DNA of 64,000 nucleotides from Brienomyrus brachyistius (lineage: Eukaryota > Chordata > Actinopteri > Osteoglossiformes > Mormyridae): the NCBI RefSeq assembly GCF_023856365.1, contig NC_064534.1:14009460-14073459 (forward strand), written 5' to 3'. This document shows positions 39,659 to 49,792 of this stretch, piece after piece. The position numbers and the translations under genes are program-made. The stretch's first letter is position 1. The number at the start of each line of letters is the position of its first letter. The notes beneath the pieces were generated by a model. It was not told the origin of the DNA and did no database searches. It saw only the letters and a list, made by a program, of their open reading frames with translations.

Positions 39659-41037
39659 CCAGTAAAAGATATTATTTTTAATCCTACTACGAAACTATGT
39701 AAAATGTACTGGACAACCAAGCTATTTTAAAGAGTCTGAGAATGTTTACTTTGCAATTTCTCAAAAAATTCGTCAAGGTGCAGAAGTAAAACACCTTCAG
39801 CTATAATTGTGACTGAAGTGTTCCCAGTTAAATGTTTGAGAATATTGGCTTGAGATCAACCATCCATTCATCCATCCATCTTCTAACTTCGTGTCTCCCA
39901 ATCCGTTTCTCAGGGAGCCTAAATGTGGACTATCTGGCAGGGAACAAAAACACGGACTGTCTGAGGGACCCTGAGGATCGGATTGGGAAACACTGTTCAA
40001 ACTGCTTCTCCGGGACCTGGGTAGCCTGTAGCCTTTCCATGGTGACGCTCTGTATGATTAAATCCTTAGCACTTGAGCAATGATACCACGATCTACCTGA
40101 TGCACTGTGCTTAATCCCACCTGGATAAGCCAGGAGGTACTTTGAGGATCATGTGTTTTTATTTCTGCAGTGCATTCAACACCATCCAGTCAGTCCTGCA
40201 GGAGAGTAAGCTGTCAGCTATGAAGGTAGACGCCCCCCTGGTGGTATAGATTATGAATTACGTGACTTGACACCCACAGTACTTTCACCTTCGGGATGGT
40301 GTATCTGATAAGGTGCATAGCTGCACAGAAGGTCCACAGGGGCTAGTCCCTCATCTCCCTTCCTCTTCAACCTGTACACCAACCTGTACAAGCACAACGC
40401 AGAGTCCTGCCATCTACAGAAAAACTGCCAATGACTCAGCAGTAATCAGTTGTATCTGGGACAGGGACATGGTGGACAACAGAGGGTGGTGGACAACTTT
40501 GCTGACTGGTTTGACCAGAATCATCTGCAGCATAATGTTTGTAGAATAAAGGAACTGGTAGTGAACCTGAAAAGCTTATGGTCTCTAAGAGTCTGCCTGT
40601 CCGTTCGGGGAGAGGAGGTGGAAATTGTCCAGGATTACAAATGTAGGTGTCCACCTAGCTAACAAACTGGACTGGTCAAAGAACTGCCCTGTAGAAGAAG
40701 GGGCAGAGCAGATGGTATTTCCTGCAGAGTCTACAGCACCATGCTGCAGATGGTCTTTGAGTCTGTGGTAGCCAGTGCCTACCTCTTCACTGCTGTGCGC
40801 TGGGGCAGCAGTGTAAAGGTGGCAGATGCCAATAGACTCAATATGCTAATCTGGAAGGCCTGGTCGGGTTTTGGGGAGGAACTGGATGTTACCGACACTG
40901 GGGGGGAGGGGATGCTGTCCAGATATCAGTCCATCATGGACAATGCTACTCACCCGCTTCGCCGGCCTGCGGTAGGACAGAAGAGCACTTTCAGCTGTAG
41001 ATTGCTGAACATGAAATGCTCCACTGAGTGCCTCAAG

Positions 41038-41348
41038 CAGGGACGGATTATAGGTTGTGTGGGCCCCTGGGCAAAATGTTCGTGAGCCCCCCCCCCCACC
41101 AACACCAGCACCACCACCACAACCACCACAATTCAAGGGCCCTTGGCAGCCAAATGCCCTCCCTATAGGGTCAGGGGCCCTTGTAGGCAGAGGATCAAAG
41201 AATGTAGGCCCTCTAAATAGACAAACGAAAATACATTGATTTATATTTGCGTTGCAAATTGTTTTGGGCTAGGGGCCCCACGGGCCCCCTGCACCCCATG
41301 GGGCCCCTGGGCAGCGGCCCCGCTGGCCCGGTCCGTAATCCGTCCCTG
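41038..41348. mobile_element. Non-autonomous hAT-like DNA element (MITE)
   Basis: The ends are inverted repeats: CAGGGACGGATTA at the left and TAATCCGTCCCTG at the right. The 8-bp flanks GCCTCAAG (41030-41037) and GCCTCAGG (41349-41356) match at seven of eight positions, the target-duplication length of hAT elements. The 311-bp interior has no transposase and contains GGGCCC-rich and CCACCA-rich stretches. It sits inside the Rex1-like LINE. Confidence 0.8.
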
Positions 41349-41432
41349 GCCTCAGGAAATCATTCCTTTCAACGGCTATCATCCTGTACAGCTGGTAAAT
41401 CAAGGCACATATGCAATACCACTGTTTGTGTA

Positions 41433-43023
41433 CAAACCGGATACCAAAAAAGTTGGGACACTAAACAAATTGTGAATAAAAACTGAATGCAATGATGTGG
41501 AGATGGCAAATGTCAATATTTTATTTGTAATAGAACGCAGATGACAGATCAAAAGTGTAATCCGAGTAAATGTATCATTTCAAAGGAAAAACATGTTGAT
41601 TCAAAATTTCACGGTGTCAACAAATCCCAAAAAAGTTGGGACAAGTAGCAATAAGAGGCTGGAAAAAGTAAATTTGAGCATAACGAGGAGCTGGAAGACC
41701 AATTAACACTAAATAGGTCAATTGGCAACATGATTGGGTATAAAAAGAGCTTCTCAGAGTGGCAGTGTCTCTCAGAAGCCAAGATGGGTAGAGGATCACC
41801 AATTCCCACAATGTTGCGCAGAAAGATAGTGGAGCAATATCAGAAAGGTGTTACCCAGCGAAAAATTGCAAAGACTTTGCAGTTATCATCATCAACTGTG
41901 CATAACATCATCTGAAGATTCAGAGAATCTGGAACAATCTCTGTGCGTAAGGGTCAAGGGCGTAAAACCACACTGGATGCCCGTGATCTCCGGGCCCTTA
42001 AACGACACTGCACCATAAACAGGAATGCTACTGTAAAGGAAATCACAGAATGGGCTCAGGAATACTTCCAGAAACCATTGTCAGTGAACACAATCCACCG
42101 TGCCATCCGCCGTTGCCAGCTGAAACTCTACAGTGCAAAGAAGAAGCCATTTCTAAGCAAGATCCACAAGCTCAGGCGTTTTCACTGGGCCAGGGATCAT
42201 TTAAAATGGAGTGTGGCAAAATGGAAGACTGTTCTGTGGTCAGACGAGTCACGATTCGAAGTTCTTTTTGGAAATCTGGGACGCCATGTCATCCGGACCA
42301 AAGAGGACAAGGACAACCCAAGTTATCAACGCTCAGTTCAGAAGCCTGCATCTCTGATGGTATGGGGTTGCATGAGTGCGTGTGGCATGGGCAGCTTGCA
42401 TGTCTGGAAAGGCACCATCAATGCAGAAAAATATATTCAGGTTCTAGAACAACATATGCTCCCATCCAGACGTCATCTGTTTCAGGGAAGACCCTGCATT
42501 TTTCAACAAGATAATGCCAGACCACATTCTGCATCAATCACAACATCATGGCTGCGTAGGAGAAGGATCCGGGTACTGAAATGGCCAGTCTGCAGTCCAG
42601 ATCTTTCACCTATAGAGAACATTTGGCGCATCATAAAGAGGAAGGTGCGACAAAGAAGGCCCAAGACGATTGAATGGTTAGAGGCCTATATTAGGCAAGA
42701 ATGGGAGAGCATTCCTATTTCTAAACTTTAGAAACTGGTCTCCTCGGTCCCCAGATGTCTGTTGAGTGTTGTAAGAAGAAGGGGAGATGCCACACAGTGG
42801 TGAAAATGGCCTTGTCCCAACTTTTTTGGGATTTGTTGACACCATGAAATTTTGAATCAACATATTTTCCCCTTAAAATTATACATTTTCTCAGTTTAAA
42901 CTTTTGTTCCGTGATTTATGTTCTATTCTGAATAAAATATTAGAAGTTGGCACCTCCACATCATTGCATTCAGTTTTTATTCGCGATTTGTATAGTGTCC
43001 CAACTTTTTTGGAATCCGGTTTG
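41433..43023 (+). mobile_element. Tc1/mariner transposon, 1.59 kb
   Basis: It is bounded by TA on both sides (41431-41432 and 43024-43025). The outer inverted repeats begin CAAACCGGAT(A/T)CCAAAAAA. A second inner copy of the CCAAAAAAGTTGGGACA motif lies near 41622 at the left and 42812 at the right, so the terminal repeats are about 210 bp in the IR/DR arrangement. The element carries one transposase frame and inserted into the Rex1-like LINE. The two ends differ at only a few places, so it is not very old. Confidence 0.93.
41784..42803 (+). pseudogene. Tc1-type DD34E transposase, two in-frame stops
   Basis: The frame runs from MGRGSPIPTMLRRKIVEQY through a paired HTH/HMG-like N-terminal DNA-binding part, a GRKTT hinge and the catalytic core, about 339 codons. 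The three acidic residues are visible: WSDESRF, FQQDNARPH and PIENIW, with 34 residues between the last two (DD34E). A TGA at 41913-41915 follows STVHNII where relatives read on into RFRESG. A TAG at 42729-42731 follows PISKL, just before KLVSSVPR. There is no frameshift, so the gene is dead only through these two stops. Confidence 0.9.
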
Positions 43024-43466
43024 TAATAAATTTCAGTCAATTCATCTATTTACATGAAATATTTTATCAGCAAAATGTGCAAGTTTCACCTTAGTGCTGT
43101 ACTTATACTTTTATATTCACCCATTTATTTATTACTACATTTCTATGTTATACTTCTGTTTTTAGTTCTACATTGCTGTACACAGTTTTTCCAAATGGGA
43201 TGAATAAAATATCACTATTCTATTCCATACATCCTCTATGCCAGTGCGCACACTTGGAATAATAGGTTATTTATAATCTAGAGACATCAATTAGGCTGGC
43301 TGTATGGACTGTGAAAACACGCATCTTAGTATGCGACCACACGAAGCTACATATTTGACCGTAATGTCGTTACAGCCTCCTCCTTTCCTGCATGTGACAC
43401 GCAAAGCAGAAAGGGGGTGATCGTCCGCAGGGGGAACCGGTTTGAGAGATTGGGAGATGTCCAAAC

Positions 43467-43476
43467 GTCACGTGAT
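43467..43476 (+). promoter_or_regulatory. CACGTG E-box (CLEAR-like) in the tgoln2 promoter
   Basis: GTCACGTGAT differs at one base from the palindromic GTCACGTGAC element bound by the TFEB/TFE3 and USF families. It lies about 140 bp upstream of the tgoln2 start codon. Control of tgoln2 by TFE3/TFEB is inference. Confidence 0.45.
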
Positions 43477-43607
43477 TGACAGGTTGGAAAGTGGGCACGT
43501 TCTTCAGCCGATCTCACTAGGAACCCGGATGAGAGCGGAACACGCCGACGGGGAGTTGGCAGCATCCTATGTTTCTGTCTGGGGGTCTTGCTGCTCATTA
43601 TCAGCCC

Positions 43608-43662
43608 ATGATGCGGTTTACATACACTCTGTTTTTGTTCATCTGTTTGCTTCAGCTGCACG
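43608..43662 (+). CDS. tgoln2 exon 1: signal peptide
   Basis: Two consecutive ATG codons start [18 protein letters not shown], a short basic n-region followed by a hydrophobic core, typical of a signal peptide. The exon ends in phase 1 at a GTAAGT donor and joins the TG start of the lumenal exon to make a Val codon. A longer frame starting at 43442 overlaps it but encodes no hydrophobic leader in frame with exon 2. Confidence 0.85.
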
Positions 43663-46600
43663 GTAAGTAGTGGACAAGGTGGACACCTTATAAAAGTGAA
43701 ATGTGTTTATTTTCCGGAAGAGGAAGCCAGCAAGCGGCGTCAGCATTCGCAGTTCGGAATAACTAGATAACTTCGCGATGGCTGACTCTCTATTACCCTG
43801 TATTACCGGGGCACCAAGCTGTAATTAATATTGCTGGATATCAGTTATGATGTGTAGGATATTTTTAACTTTGGTTTTTAACAGTATGCAAATACGTGTT
43901 TTATATTGTGACTAGCTAGCGCTGACAACACAGCGTCCCTGCCTGTAATTTGTTAGCTGCCCGTTAAGAATTTAATGTTAAATCGGATTAATATTAATAC
44001 ATTATTCTGATAGATATGGGGGTTCTATTCTGATCCCTTATCCAAATCAAGAGTATCATACGTGCATATGCATTTTTATGTTCACTACACGGGGAACTAA
44101 TTTACAGGACATTTTCATTTTATCTATAAATTACGCTGAAATCGTCTGTTTGTTAACTAACGCCCACGTGTTCTTTTCTCTGAGATCCGGAAGTGGACTG
44201 AAAAACATTGAATTCTCTGTCAGGAAAACTTTGTAATTCCAGATATTCCCGGCAATGCATTGACTAACCTGTTGCGCGTCTATTGCAATGTCTTCCTGAC
44301 CATCATTCTCTGGTTTTAATAAAGTTTTTTTTTATTGATTATTGTTCATCGAGGTGATTTCGGGACTGCTGTATTATACTTATCATAATAATATTAAGTT
44401 GCAAAATTAATTGTATATATGGACTAAATTAAACGCTCTTTATCACAATTATAACATTCTTTATATAGACATTTGGGTGTAATGTGGTTTAAGTTGTGAC
44501 TTTAGTTCCAAGTAACATATTGATCTGTGGAACTGATTATTAAAATAGACCCACGGCAATAGGGGGAACACCTGTTTCAGTAGCATTTTTTGCAAGAAAT
44601 GCTAACCCCATCATTTCCCCATCATTGCAGTGACCAATAACCGCTTATTGCATATTTTTGAAAATATGGCAGGATCAGATGCTACTGAACAAGAGGGTAA
44701 TGCTCAGAAGCCAAACGTTCCCACAAAGCCAGGGAATGGTCCAAGTACAGGTACCCAGAAAGAAGAGGAGAATAATCACCCCAAAGCACCGGAAAAAAGT
44801 GTAAAAGATGCTGTGAGTGAAACCGCTGCAAGAGAACATGGGCAAGAAGACGGCAGCAAGGAAGTGAAGATAGCCAATCAGGAACCTGTGAAGAGCAAGA
44901 ATGGTGATGGTATATATGGACTAAATTAAACGCTCTTTATCACAATTATAACATTCTTTATATAGACATTTGGGTGTAATGTGGTTTAAGTTGTGACTTT
45001 AGTTCCAAGTAACATATTGATCTGTGGAACTGATTATTAAAATAGACCCACGGCAGTAGGGGGAACACCTGTTTCAGTAGCATTTTTTGCAAGAAATGCT
45101 AACCCCATCATTTCCCCATAATTGCAGTGACCAATAACCGCTTATTGCATATTTTTGAAAATATGGCAGGATCAGATGCTACTGAACAAGAGGGTAATGC
45201 TCAGAAGCCAAACGTCCCCTCAAAGCCAGGGAATGGTCCAAGTACAGGTACCCAGAAAGAAGAGGAGAATAATCACCCCAAAGCACTGGAAAAAAGTGTA
45301 AAAGATGCTGTGAGTGAAACCGCTGCAAGAGAACATGGGCAAGAAGACGGCAGCAAGGAAGTGAAGATAGCCAATCAGGAACCTGTGAAGAGCAAGAATG
45401 GTGATGGTATATATGGACTAAATTAAACGCTCTTTATCACAATTATAACATTCTTTATATAGACATTTGGGTGTAATGTGGTTTAAGTTGTGACTTTAGT
45501 TCCAAGTAACATATTGATCTGTGGAACTGATTATTAAAATAGACCCACGGCAGTAGGGGGAACACCTGTTTCAGTAGCATTTTTTGCAAGAAATGCTAAC
45601 CCCATCATTTCCCCATAATTGCAGTGACCAATAACCGCTTATTGCATATTTTTGAAAATATGGCAGGATCAGATGCTACTGAACAAGAGGGTAATGCTCA
45701 GAAGCCAAACGTCCCCTCAAAGCCAGGGAATGGTCCAAGTACAGGTACCCAGAAAGAAGAGGAGAATAATCACCCCAAAGCACTGGAAAAAAGTGTAAAA
45801 GATGCTGTGAGTGAAACCGCTACAAGAGAACATGGGCAAGAAGACGGCAGCAAGGAAGTGAAGATAGCCAATCAGGAACCTGTGAAGAGCAAGAATGGTG
45901 AAAAGCCACAAACTGCGAATGAAAAGAACGCAAATGAGGAAACTGAAGATTATAAAAAGAGTGCGGGCAAGAGTATCAGTGCTAATGCTGACAAAGGGCC
46001 AGAGAAAAAGGCTGAGACGGATAACTCAAAAACTGCGTTGGATAATAAGGAAGATGAATCTGCTAAGCCTGAAAAAAAGGGTGACAAAACGACGGATGTA
46101 AAAGAAAATGCTAGCGTGGGGAAAGCCCCTACATCACCAGAAGACGAGGGAGGTCATTCTGAGGGAAAAGATGATGTGACTGATGACATTAGTGACAAGC
46201 AACAAGCTGAAGATTCTGCAAGTAACACTCAAAATGCATACAAACCGAAGCAAAAGCCTGCTGGTCCTCTGCAAAATGAGGCAGAGAGCAGCCACTTCTT
46301 TGCTTATCTGGTGACCACGGCAGTGCTTGTAGCTGTGCTTTACATTGGCTATCATAACAAGCGCAAGGTAGGCCTGCTAAGCACTGAGGTGGCTTCCTGG
46401 TTCCCCTTCTATTTTTTTTTTCCATAAAACTCTGCGATAGTTGTCAAAATAACTCTATGCAGAGTAATTCTAACGTGTCATTTTCTAGATTTAAACATTC
46501 TTTATTAAAACAATGTAGCTATTGTTATTTTGTAAAAGTAAATTCAAATTGTAAAAAGAAATGTGATGAGTTCTTTGTCTATGTGGGAAAATGTTTCTTG

Positions 46601-46901
46601 CTAATCATTCCCCCACCCTGTTACAGATTATTGCCTATGTTGTCGAAGGTAGGAGATCGAGAACTTCCCGGCGGCCGAAATCTACTGAGTACCAGAAGTT
46701 AGAGCAGAATGTAAGACCGGATTTTTCAAGCAAAGATGCAACATCCTTTAACTGTACTTAACATTACTTGAAATACACCCCCTTTCCTGCCTTGTGAATA
46801 CGCCTGTACAGGCAGTATTCTCTCTGCAAGGAATAGGGCCTCTGTGTGTGTGGCCAGTTCGTGTATTAAAATGTCATCGGTTTATTTTCTTTCAGATTTA
46901 A
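43608..46901 (+). CDS. TGOLN2 (trans-Golgi network integral membrane protein)
   Basis: Coding exons: 43608-43662 (signal peptide), 45625-46367 (lumenal domain and transmembrane helix), 46627-46710 (cytoplasmic tail) and 46896-46901 (Ile and stop). This gives 295 residues. Two further copies of the 5' part of the lumenal exon (44631-44903 and 45128-45400) could each add 91 residues, up to 477. The lumenal part is hydrophilic, rich in K, E, N and D. The membrane span [19 protein letters not shown] is followed by HNKRK and a tail ending [11 protein letters not shown], whose YQKL is the YxxPhi signal for AP-complex retrieval in TGN38/TGN46. Known role: cycles between the trans-Golgi network and plasma membrane and helps form secretory vesicles. 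The position after tcf7l1 matches the human gene order. Confidence 0.93.
43663..44630 (+). other. tgoln2 first intron
   Basis: AT-rich, no coding exon seen. Its last ~215 bp (from about 44414) are the intronic half of the first copy of the 497-bp tandem repeat. Confidence 0.75.
44631..44903 (+). CDS. tgoln2 duplicated lumenal exon, copy 1 (possible cassette exon)
   Basis: It is preceded by an intact acceptor (ATCATTGCAG). It encodes [20 protein letters not shown] to EPVKSKN, 91 codons. A GT follows AATG at 44904 and a second follows GATG at 44910. Either donor keeps the frame (273 or 279 nt, phase 1 to phase 1). Read through instead, the frame stops in the intron (GDGIYGLN stop), giving a short soluble product with no membrane anchor. 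It differs from copy 3 by T for S, P for L and A for T. Whether it is spliced in cannot be told from sequence. Confidence 0.6.
45128..45400 (+). CDS. tgoln2 duplicated lumenal exon, copy 2 (possible cassette exon)
   Basis: Layout is the same as copy 1: acceptor ATAATTGCAG, 91 open codons, a possible donor at 45401 (GTGATG) or 45407 (GTATAT), and phase-neutral length. The protein differs from copy 3 by a single residue (SETAAREH against SETATREH), so this is the youngest duplication pair or has been homogenised by gene conversion. Confidence 0.6.
45625..46367 (+). CDS. tgoln2 lumenal and transmembrane exon (third, full-length copy)
   Basis: The exon starts with the third repeat copy and continues without a break into a K/E/D/N-rich lumenal stretch. 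It ends with [19 protein letters not shown] and YIGYHNKRK, the single membrane span and stop-transfer, and a GTAGGC donor in phase 0. TGN38-family lumenal domains are often built of internal repeats; here the repeat is at exon scale. Confidence 0.93.
46627..46710 (+). CDS. tgoln2 cytoplasmic-tail exon (YQKL signal)
   Basis: This 28-codon exon encodes [18 protein letters not shown] then [10 protein letters not shown]. It is colinear with the mammalian tail (EGKRSKVTRRPK and then YQRL). YQKL is a YxxPhi sorting signal. Acceptor TTACAG, donor GTAAGA. Confidence 0.95.
46896..46901 (+). CDS. tgoln2 last coding exon (Ile, stop)
   Basis: The acceptor TTCTTTCAG is followed at once by ATT TAA, giving the tail end EQNI. 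The rest of the exon is 3' UTR. Confidence 0.8.
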   Translation: M

Positions 46902-47628
46902 GGAAGGAAAAAAAAAACAAGTCACATGCATTTGGAGAAATGTGTCGCTGCAGCCGAAGAATGGAGCAGACTTAAAATGGACCTTAACTGTTAGATTTGC
47001 TTTTTGTGAAAGATGCCTTTTTTCTAGATGAACTGAATATTCCTTTTTTTTCTCAGTAGTTTTTCAGGTATGTTATTCCTCAAATTGCTTATTTTTGTAT
47101 GTTTAGGGGGTATTCTTTGTGAAATATAAAACTAATATATTTTTGTTTAATGTTGCTTACTGCATGCTTAAGTGGGGAGCAGCTTGGCCTTTTACAAGGG
47201 GTTTGCTTTTAAAAGGAGCAAAATAATCTTGCGTCTTTCTCTCAGCTTGAGTGCCACTGAAAGGAGGCTTCTCTGCCTGCCACTTTTGCGTCAGATCCAC
47301 TGGCTCATTATATTTTCTCAGGGTGCTTCTTTGCCCAAAAAGAGATTGGACTTGTGGACTTCGACTGTGGTGTCTAAATATTTATGAATGTAATGCAGAG
47401 TTCTTATCAGAAGTTTCAGGAGGGCAACTGTGGAATAGTAATGAGTAGAAGAAATACCAATAGGGTCATAATGGCTTTGGGGATCCATTTTGTATTGCTG
47501 TGAGTTTATGACTGGGGAAATTCTTACATTTAGTGTAATGCAAAGAATTTTGTATAATATTTTATGTAAAGTACTATTCAGTCTTGGAAGCACTTGATTA
47601 AAAAATGATTGGCAGTAGATATATTGTA

Positions 47629-48433
47629 AATAAAAAATTAAATTATCAACGGATCAAATTAATATTCAGATAATAGGGAATATAGGAAAATGTTAATTGC
47701 GGTGTTGCATTTTCATATATGTGGTATAGATACTGAGAGTTGGTTTAAAGCTGAAAGTAATCCAGATCGCTAGAGCTTGCTACTGTAAGTTTATATTGCA
47801 GGCAACAAGAGTTTTGCATGAGATTAAGTATTTTGGAATGCTTGACTGATCATGGACCAAATATGAATAGGAAAACATTTTCACATCCCAGATCTTACTC
47901 TTTTGCCACTGTTGACATTTACCGATAATGATGCTTTAGGATGATTTTTTTTGGTGTTTTGAAATAAACAATGAATTAAAAATGTAATTTCTGTGTTCCT
48001 TTCAGGTGTGTCTATATGTCTTTATGTATATGCACTCTGACTTCATTGTGTGGTAATATTTTAAGATGTTTTAATCTAGGTTGCTTTTAATATTCCCAAA
48101 TGCAGTTAAGAAATGGCTCTATGTCTTGATGGATTATGCTTCTTAGCTACCTTTTCCACATGTTAAATGTGTGCTTTTCTTTTTAAATCTCATTTTGTAT
48201 ATATAATGATTGGATTTCACTCATACCCCCCCCCCCAGAAGTTATGAAGGAATAACAGTCTTGGTAGATGGAAAAATATATGCTGTATAAAGATGCACCA
48301 TATGAGTCACATGGTGGGTGTGTGTGTGTGTGTGTGTGTGTGAGTGAGAGAGAGAATGACAGAGATATGATTTGAAATTTAAATGGGGGGTGAATTGTAC
48401 TCAAAATGTGTTTTGTTCTTTTATCAAAATAAA
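47629..48433 (+). promoter_or_regulatory. tgoln2 3' UTR with alternative polyadenylation signals
   Basis: AATAAA hexamers at 47629-47634, 47963-47968 and 48428-48433 lie in T-rich, non-coding sequence after the stop. The last one lies about 200 bp before the stambp promoter region. A short (GT)n tract is at 48315-48342. Confidence 0.5.
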
Positions 48434-48621
48434 ATGTTTTATGAGCGAGAATTTGTTTATTACTTTGTGTTTATGGGCGTAAGTTTTACCTGATTTTCGC
48501 ACGAAAAACAACGAGGATTATACAGACACTTCCTAGAGGCTACACTGGCAGCCAGTGGCCGAAACAAAAATTACGAAATCCGTTCGTAATGCCTTTATCG
48601 CTATAGGGTGCTAAAACCGGA

Positions 48622-48630
48622 ACCGGAAGT
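48622..48630 (+). promoter_or_regulatory. ETS/GABPA site in the stambp promoter
   Basis: ACCGGAAGT is a strong ETS-family match, next to another CCGGAA at 48618. A CACTTCCTG (reverse ETS) lies 30-40 bp downstream. The cluster, with no TATA box, fits a housekeeping promoter. Confidence 0.5.
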
Positions 48631-48679
48631 AAGGCTTGTAGCAGGAACGAAAACAAGGAAATCACTTCCTGGATCTTAG

Positions 48680-48812
48680 CTGAATTTGACTAGTTTACTG
48701 TCTTTTCATAAAGCATTAGGAGCGATGTAGCCAGCAGTTTTTTCCTTTATGCGAAGGATTCCGGTGTGGTAAAAGACACTCGCAGACCCCAGCCGGCGGC
48801 CTTTGCAGCCAG
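48680..48812 (+). other. Predicted stambp non-coding first exon
   Basis: GC-richer sequence ends CCTTTGCAGCCAG at a GTAACG donor (48813). No ATG-led frame continues into the stambp exon. The 5' limit is approximate. Confidence 0.5.
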
Positions 48813-49662
48813 GTAACGCTCACTTTCAGCCAAGGCCCTTGCTAAGTGAAATAGCTCGCTTTCTGTCTGAGGAGTAGTGGCATTCCGTTGTGGAGTTAGC
48901 TAATGCTTCACATTTCATGGCTCCGGTCGCAGGTAGTTAGATAAATAAACAGTCGTAATAAACACAATAACATCAAACGAACATCTTTTTATAAAGCCCC
49001 GTTGAGTGTAGCTTGGTTAGGTAGTTATTGTCCATTATAGATTACTGCTGCCTAACCAGTCAACGTCTTTAAAGCGCTAACATGTCTGTTTCTACGGGGA
49101 TTTCGGCTTGAATTAAAGAGACTACAAAAAGTTACTTGGAGACAATGTATTCATATACCCTCGTCCCGATATTTCTGTAGGAAATAATAATGGGTACAAT
49201 GTTGTCCAACTAGAGGAAAAGTTAAAATGACAAACAACTTGGTAGATAAGCTCTGACATGCATTTTTTTTATCGGTACCGAGCATTATCAAACAGAGTGC
49301 TGATGCTTCATTTTACGATTTAACTGTAAATGTGACAATGAGAAACCATTCAAATCAGCGGAAACTATGCTAGCAGTAATTACTTGTACTTTGTAACCTT
49401 TCGCGGGAAACGAAATTTTAAAACTTAAATCCCTATTTAACAAAACTTAGGTACAATTCATTAAATGAATTCGTCCAAAATTCTGCGCAAAGGGTAAATC
49501 TACATTACTTCTTAAAACTGATGCATCAAGGACCTGTGATTTTGAAAGATACTTTGGTCGATTAAACATTGAATAATAATTATTGAAACAAAAATATTAA
49601 TAACTATGTGTTGGTTTTCATATTATTTGAATTGTACCATTCATAATGAAGACTTTATCCTC

Positions 49663-49792
49663 CACCTGCGATGGGCTGGCACCCCATCCTGGGTTGTTCC
49701 CTGCCTCGTGCCCATTGCTTCCGGGATAGGCTCCGGACCCCCTGCGACCCAGTAGGATAAGCGGCTTGGAAAATGGATGGATGGATGGATGC
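49663..49792 (+). repeat. SINE family A, 3' fragment
   Basis: It matches the 3' 130 bases of the 39313 element in the opposite orientation: 'atgggctggcaccccatcc', 'ggataagcggc', then a (GGAT)n tail. The tRNA-like head is missing. Confidence 0.8.

Larger units (their letters stand above)
40130..43235 (+). mobile_element. Rex1-like non-LTR retrotransposon relic, interrupted by two DNA transposons
   Basis: Broken plus-strand reading frames resemble LINE reverse transcriptase: 'SAFNTIQSVLQESK', a degraded catalytic box (FANDSAVIS where FADD-like is expected), 'NFADWFDQNHLQHNV' and 'KELVVNL', then a C-terminal part. The body is interrupted at 41038-41348 and again at 41433-43023. The LINE-like sequence resumes as 'ggaaatcattcctttcaac' between them. 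After the second insertion comes an untranslated tail ending 'aaatgggatgaataaaatat', the typical 3' end of fish Rex1/Babar LINEs. Frameshifts and stops show it is dead. Confidence 0.7.
44414..45901 (+). repeat. 497-bp tandem triplication of tgoln2 intron end plus exon 2 start
   Basis: Three head-to-tail copies: 44414-44910, 44911-45407 and 45408-45901. Each contains about 217 bp of intron, the acceptor, and the first 273-279 bp of the lumenal exon. Copies 1 and 2 differ at about five positions by eye, copies 2 and 3 at about one. Only copy 3 runs on into the rest of the exon. The junction inserts the two bases TG between exon ...AATGGTGA and intron GTATATATGG. Confidence 0.95.

Noticed and set aside
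42050..42514. 154-codon plus-strand frame
   Set aside because: It is an out-of-frame shadow of the Tc1 transposase.
43442..43666. Longer frame over tgoln2 exon 1
   Set aside because: It uses a different frame from the signal peptide and would not join the lumenal exon in frame with a leader.
44630..44929. The three repeat frames as separate small genes
   Set aside because: They begin with a non-ATG codon at a splice acceptor and have no promoter or leader. They are exon copies of tgoln2.
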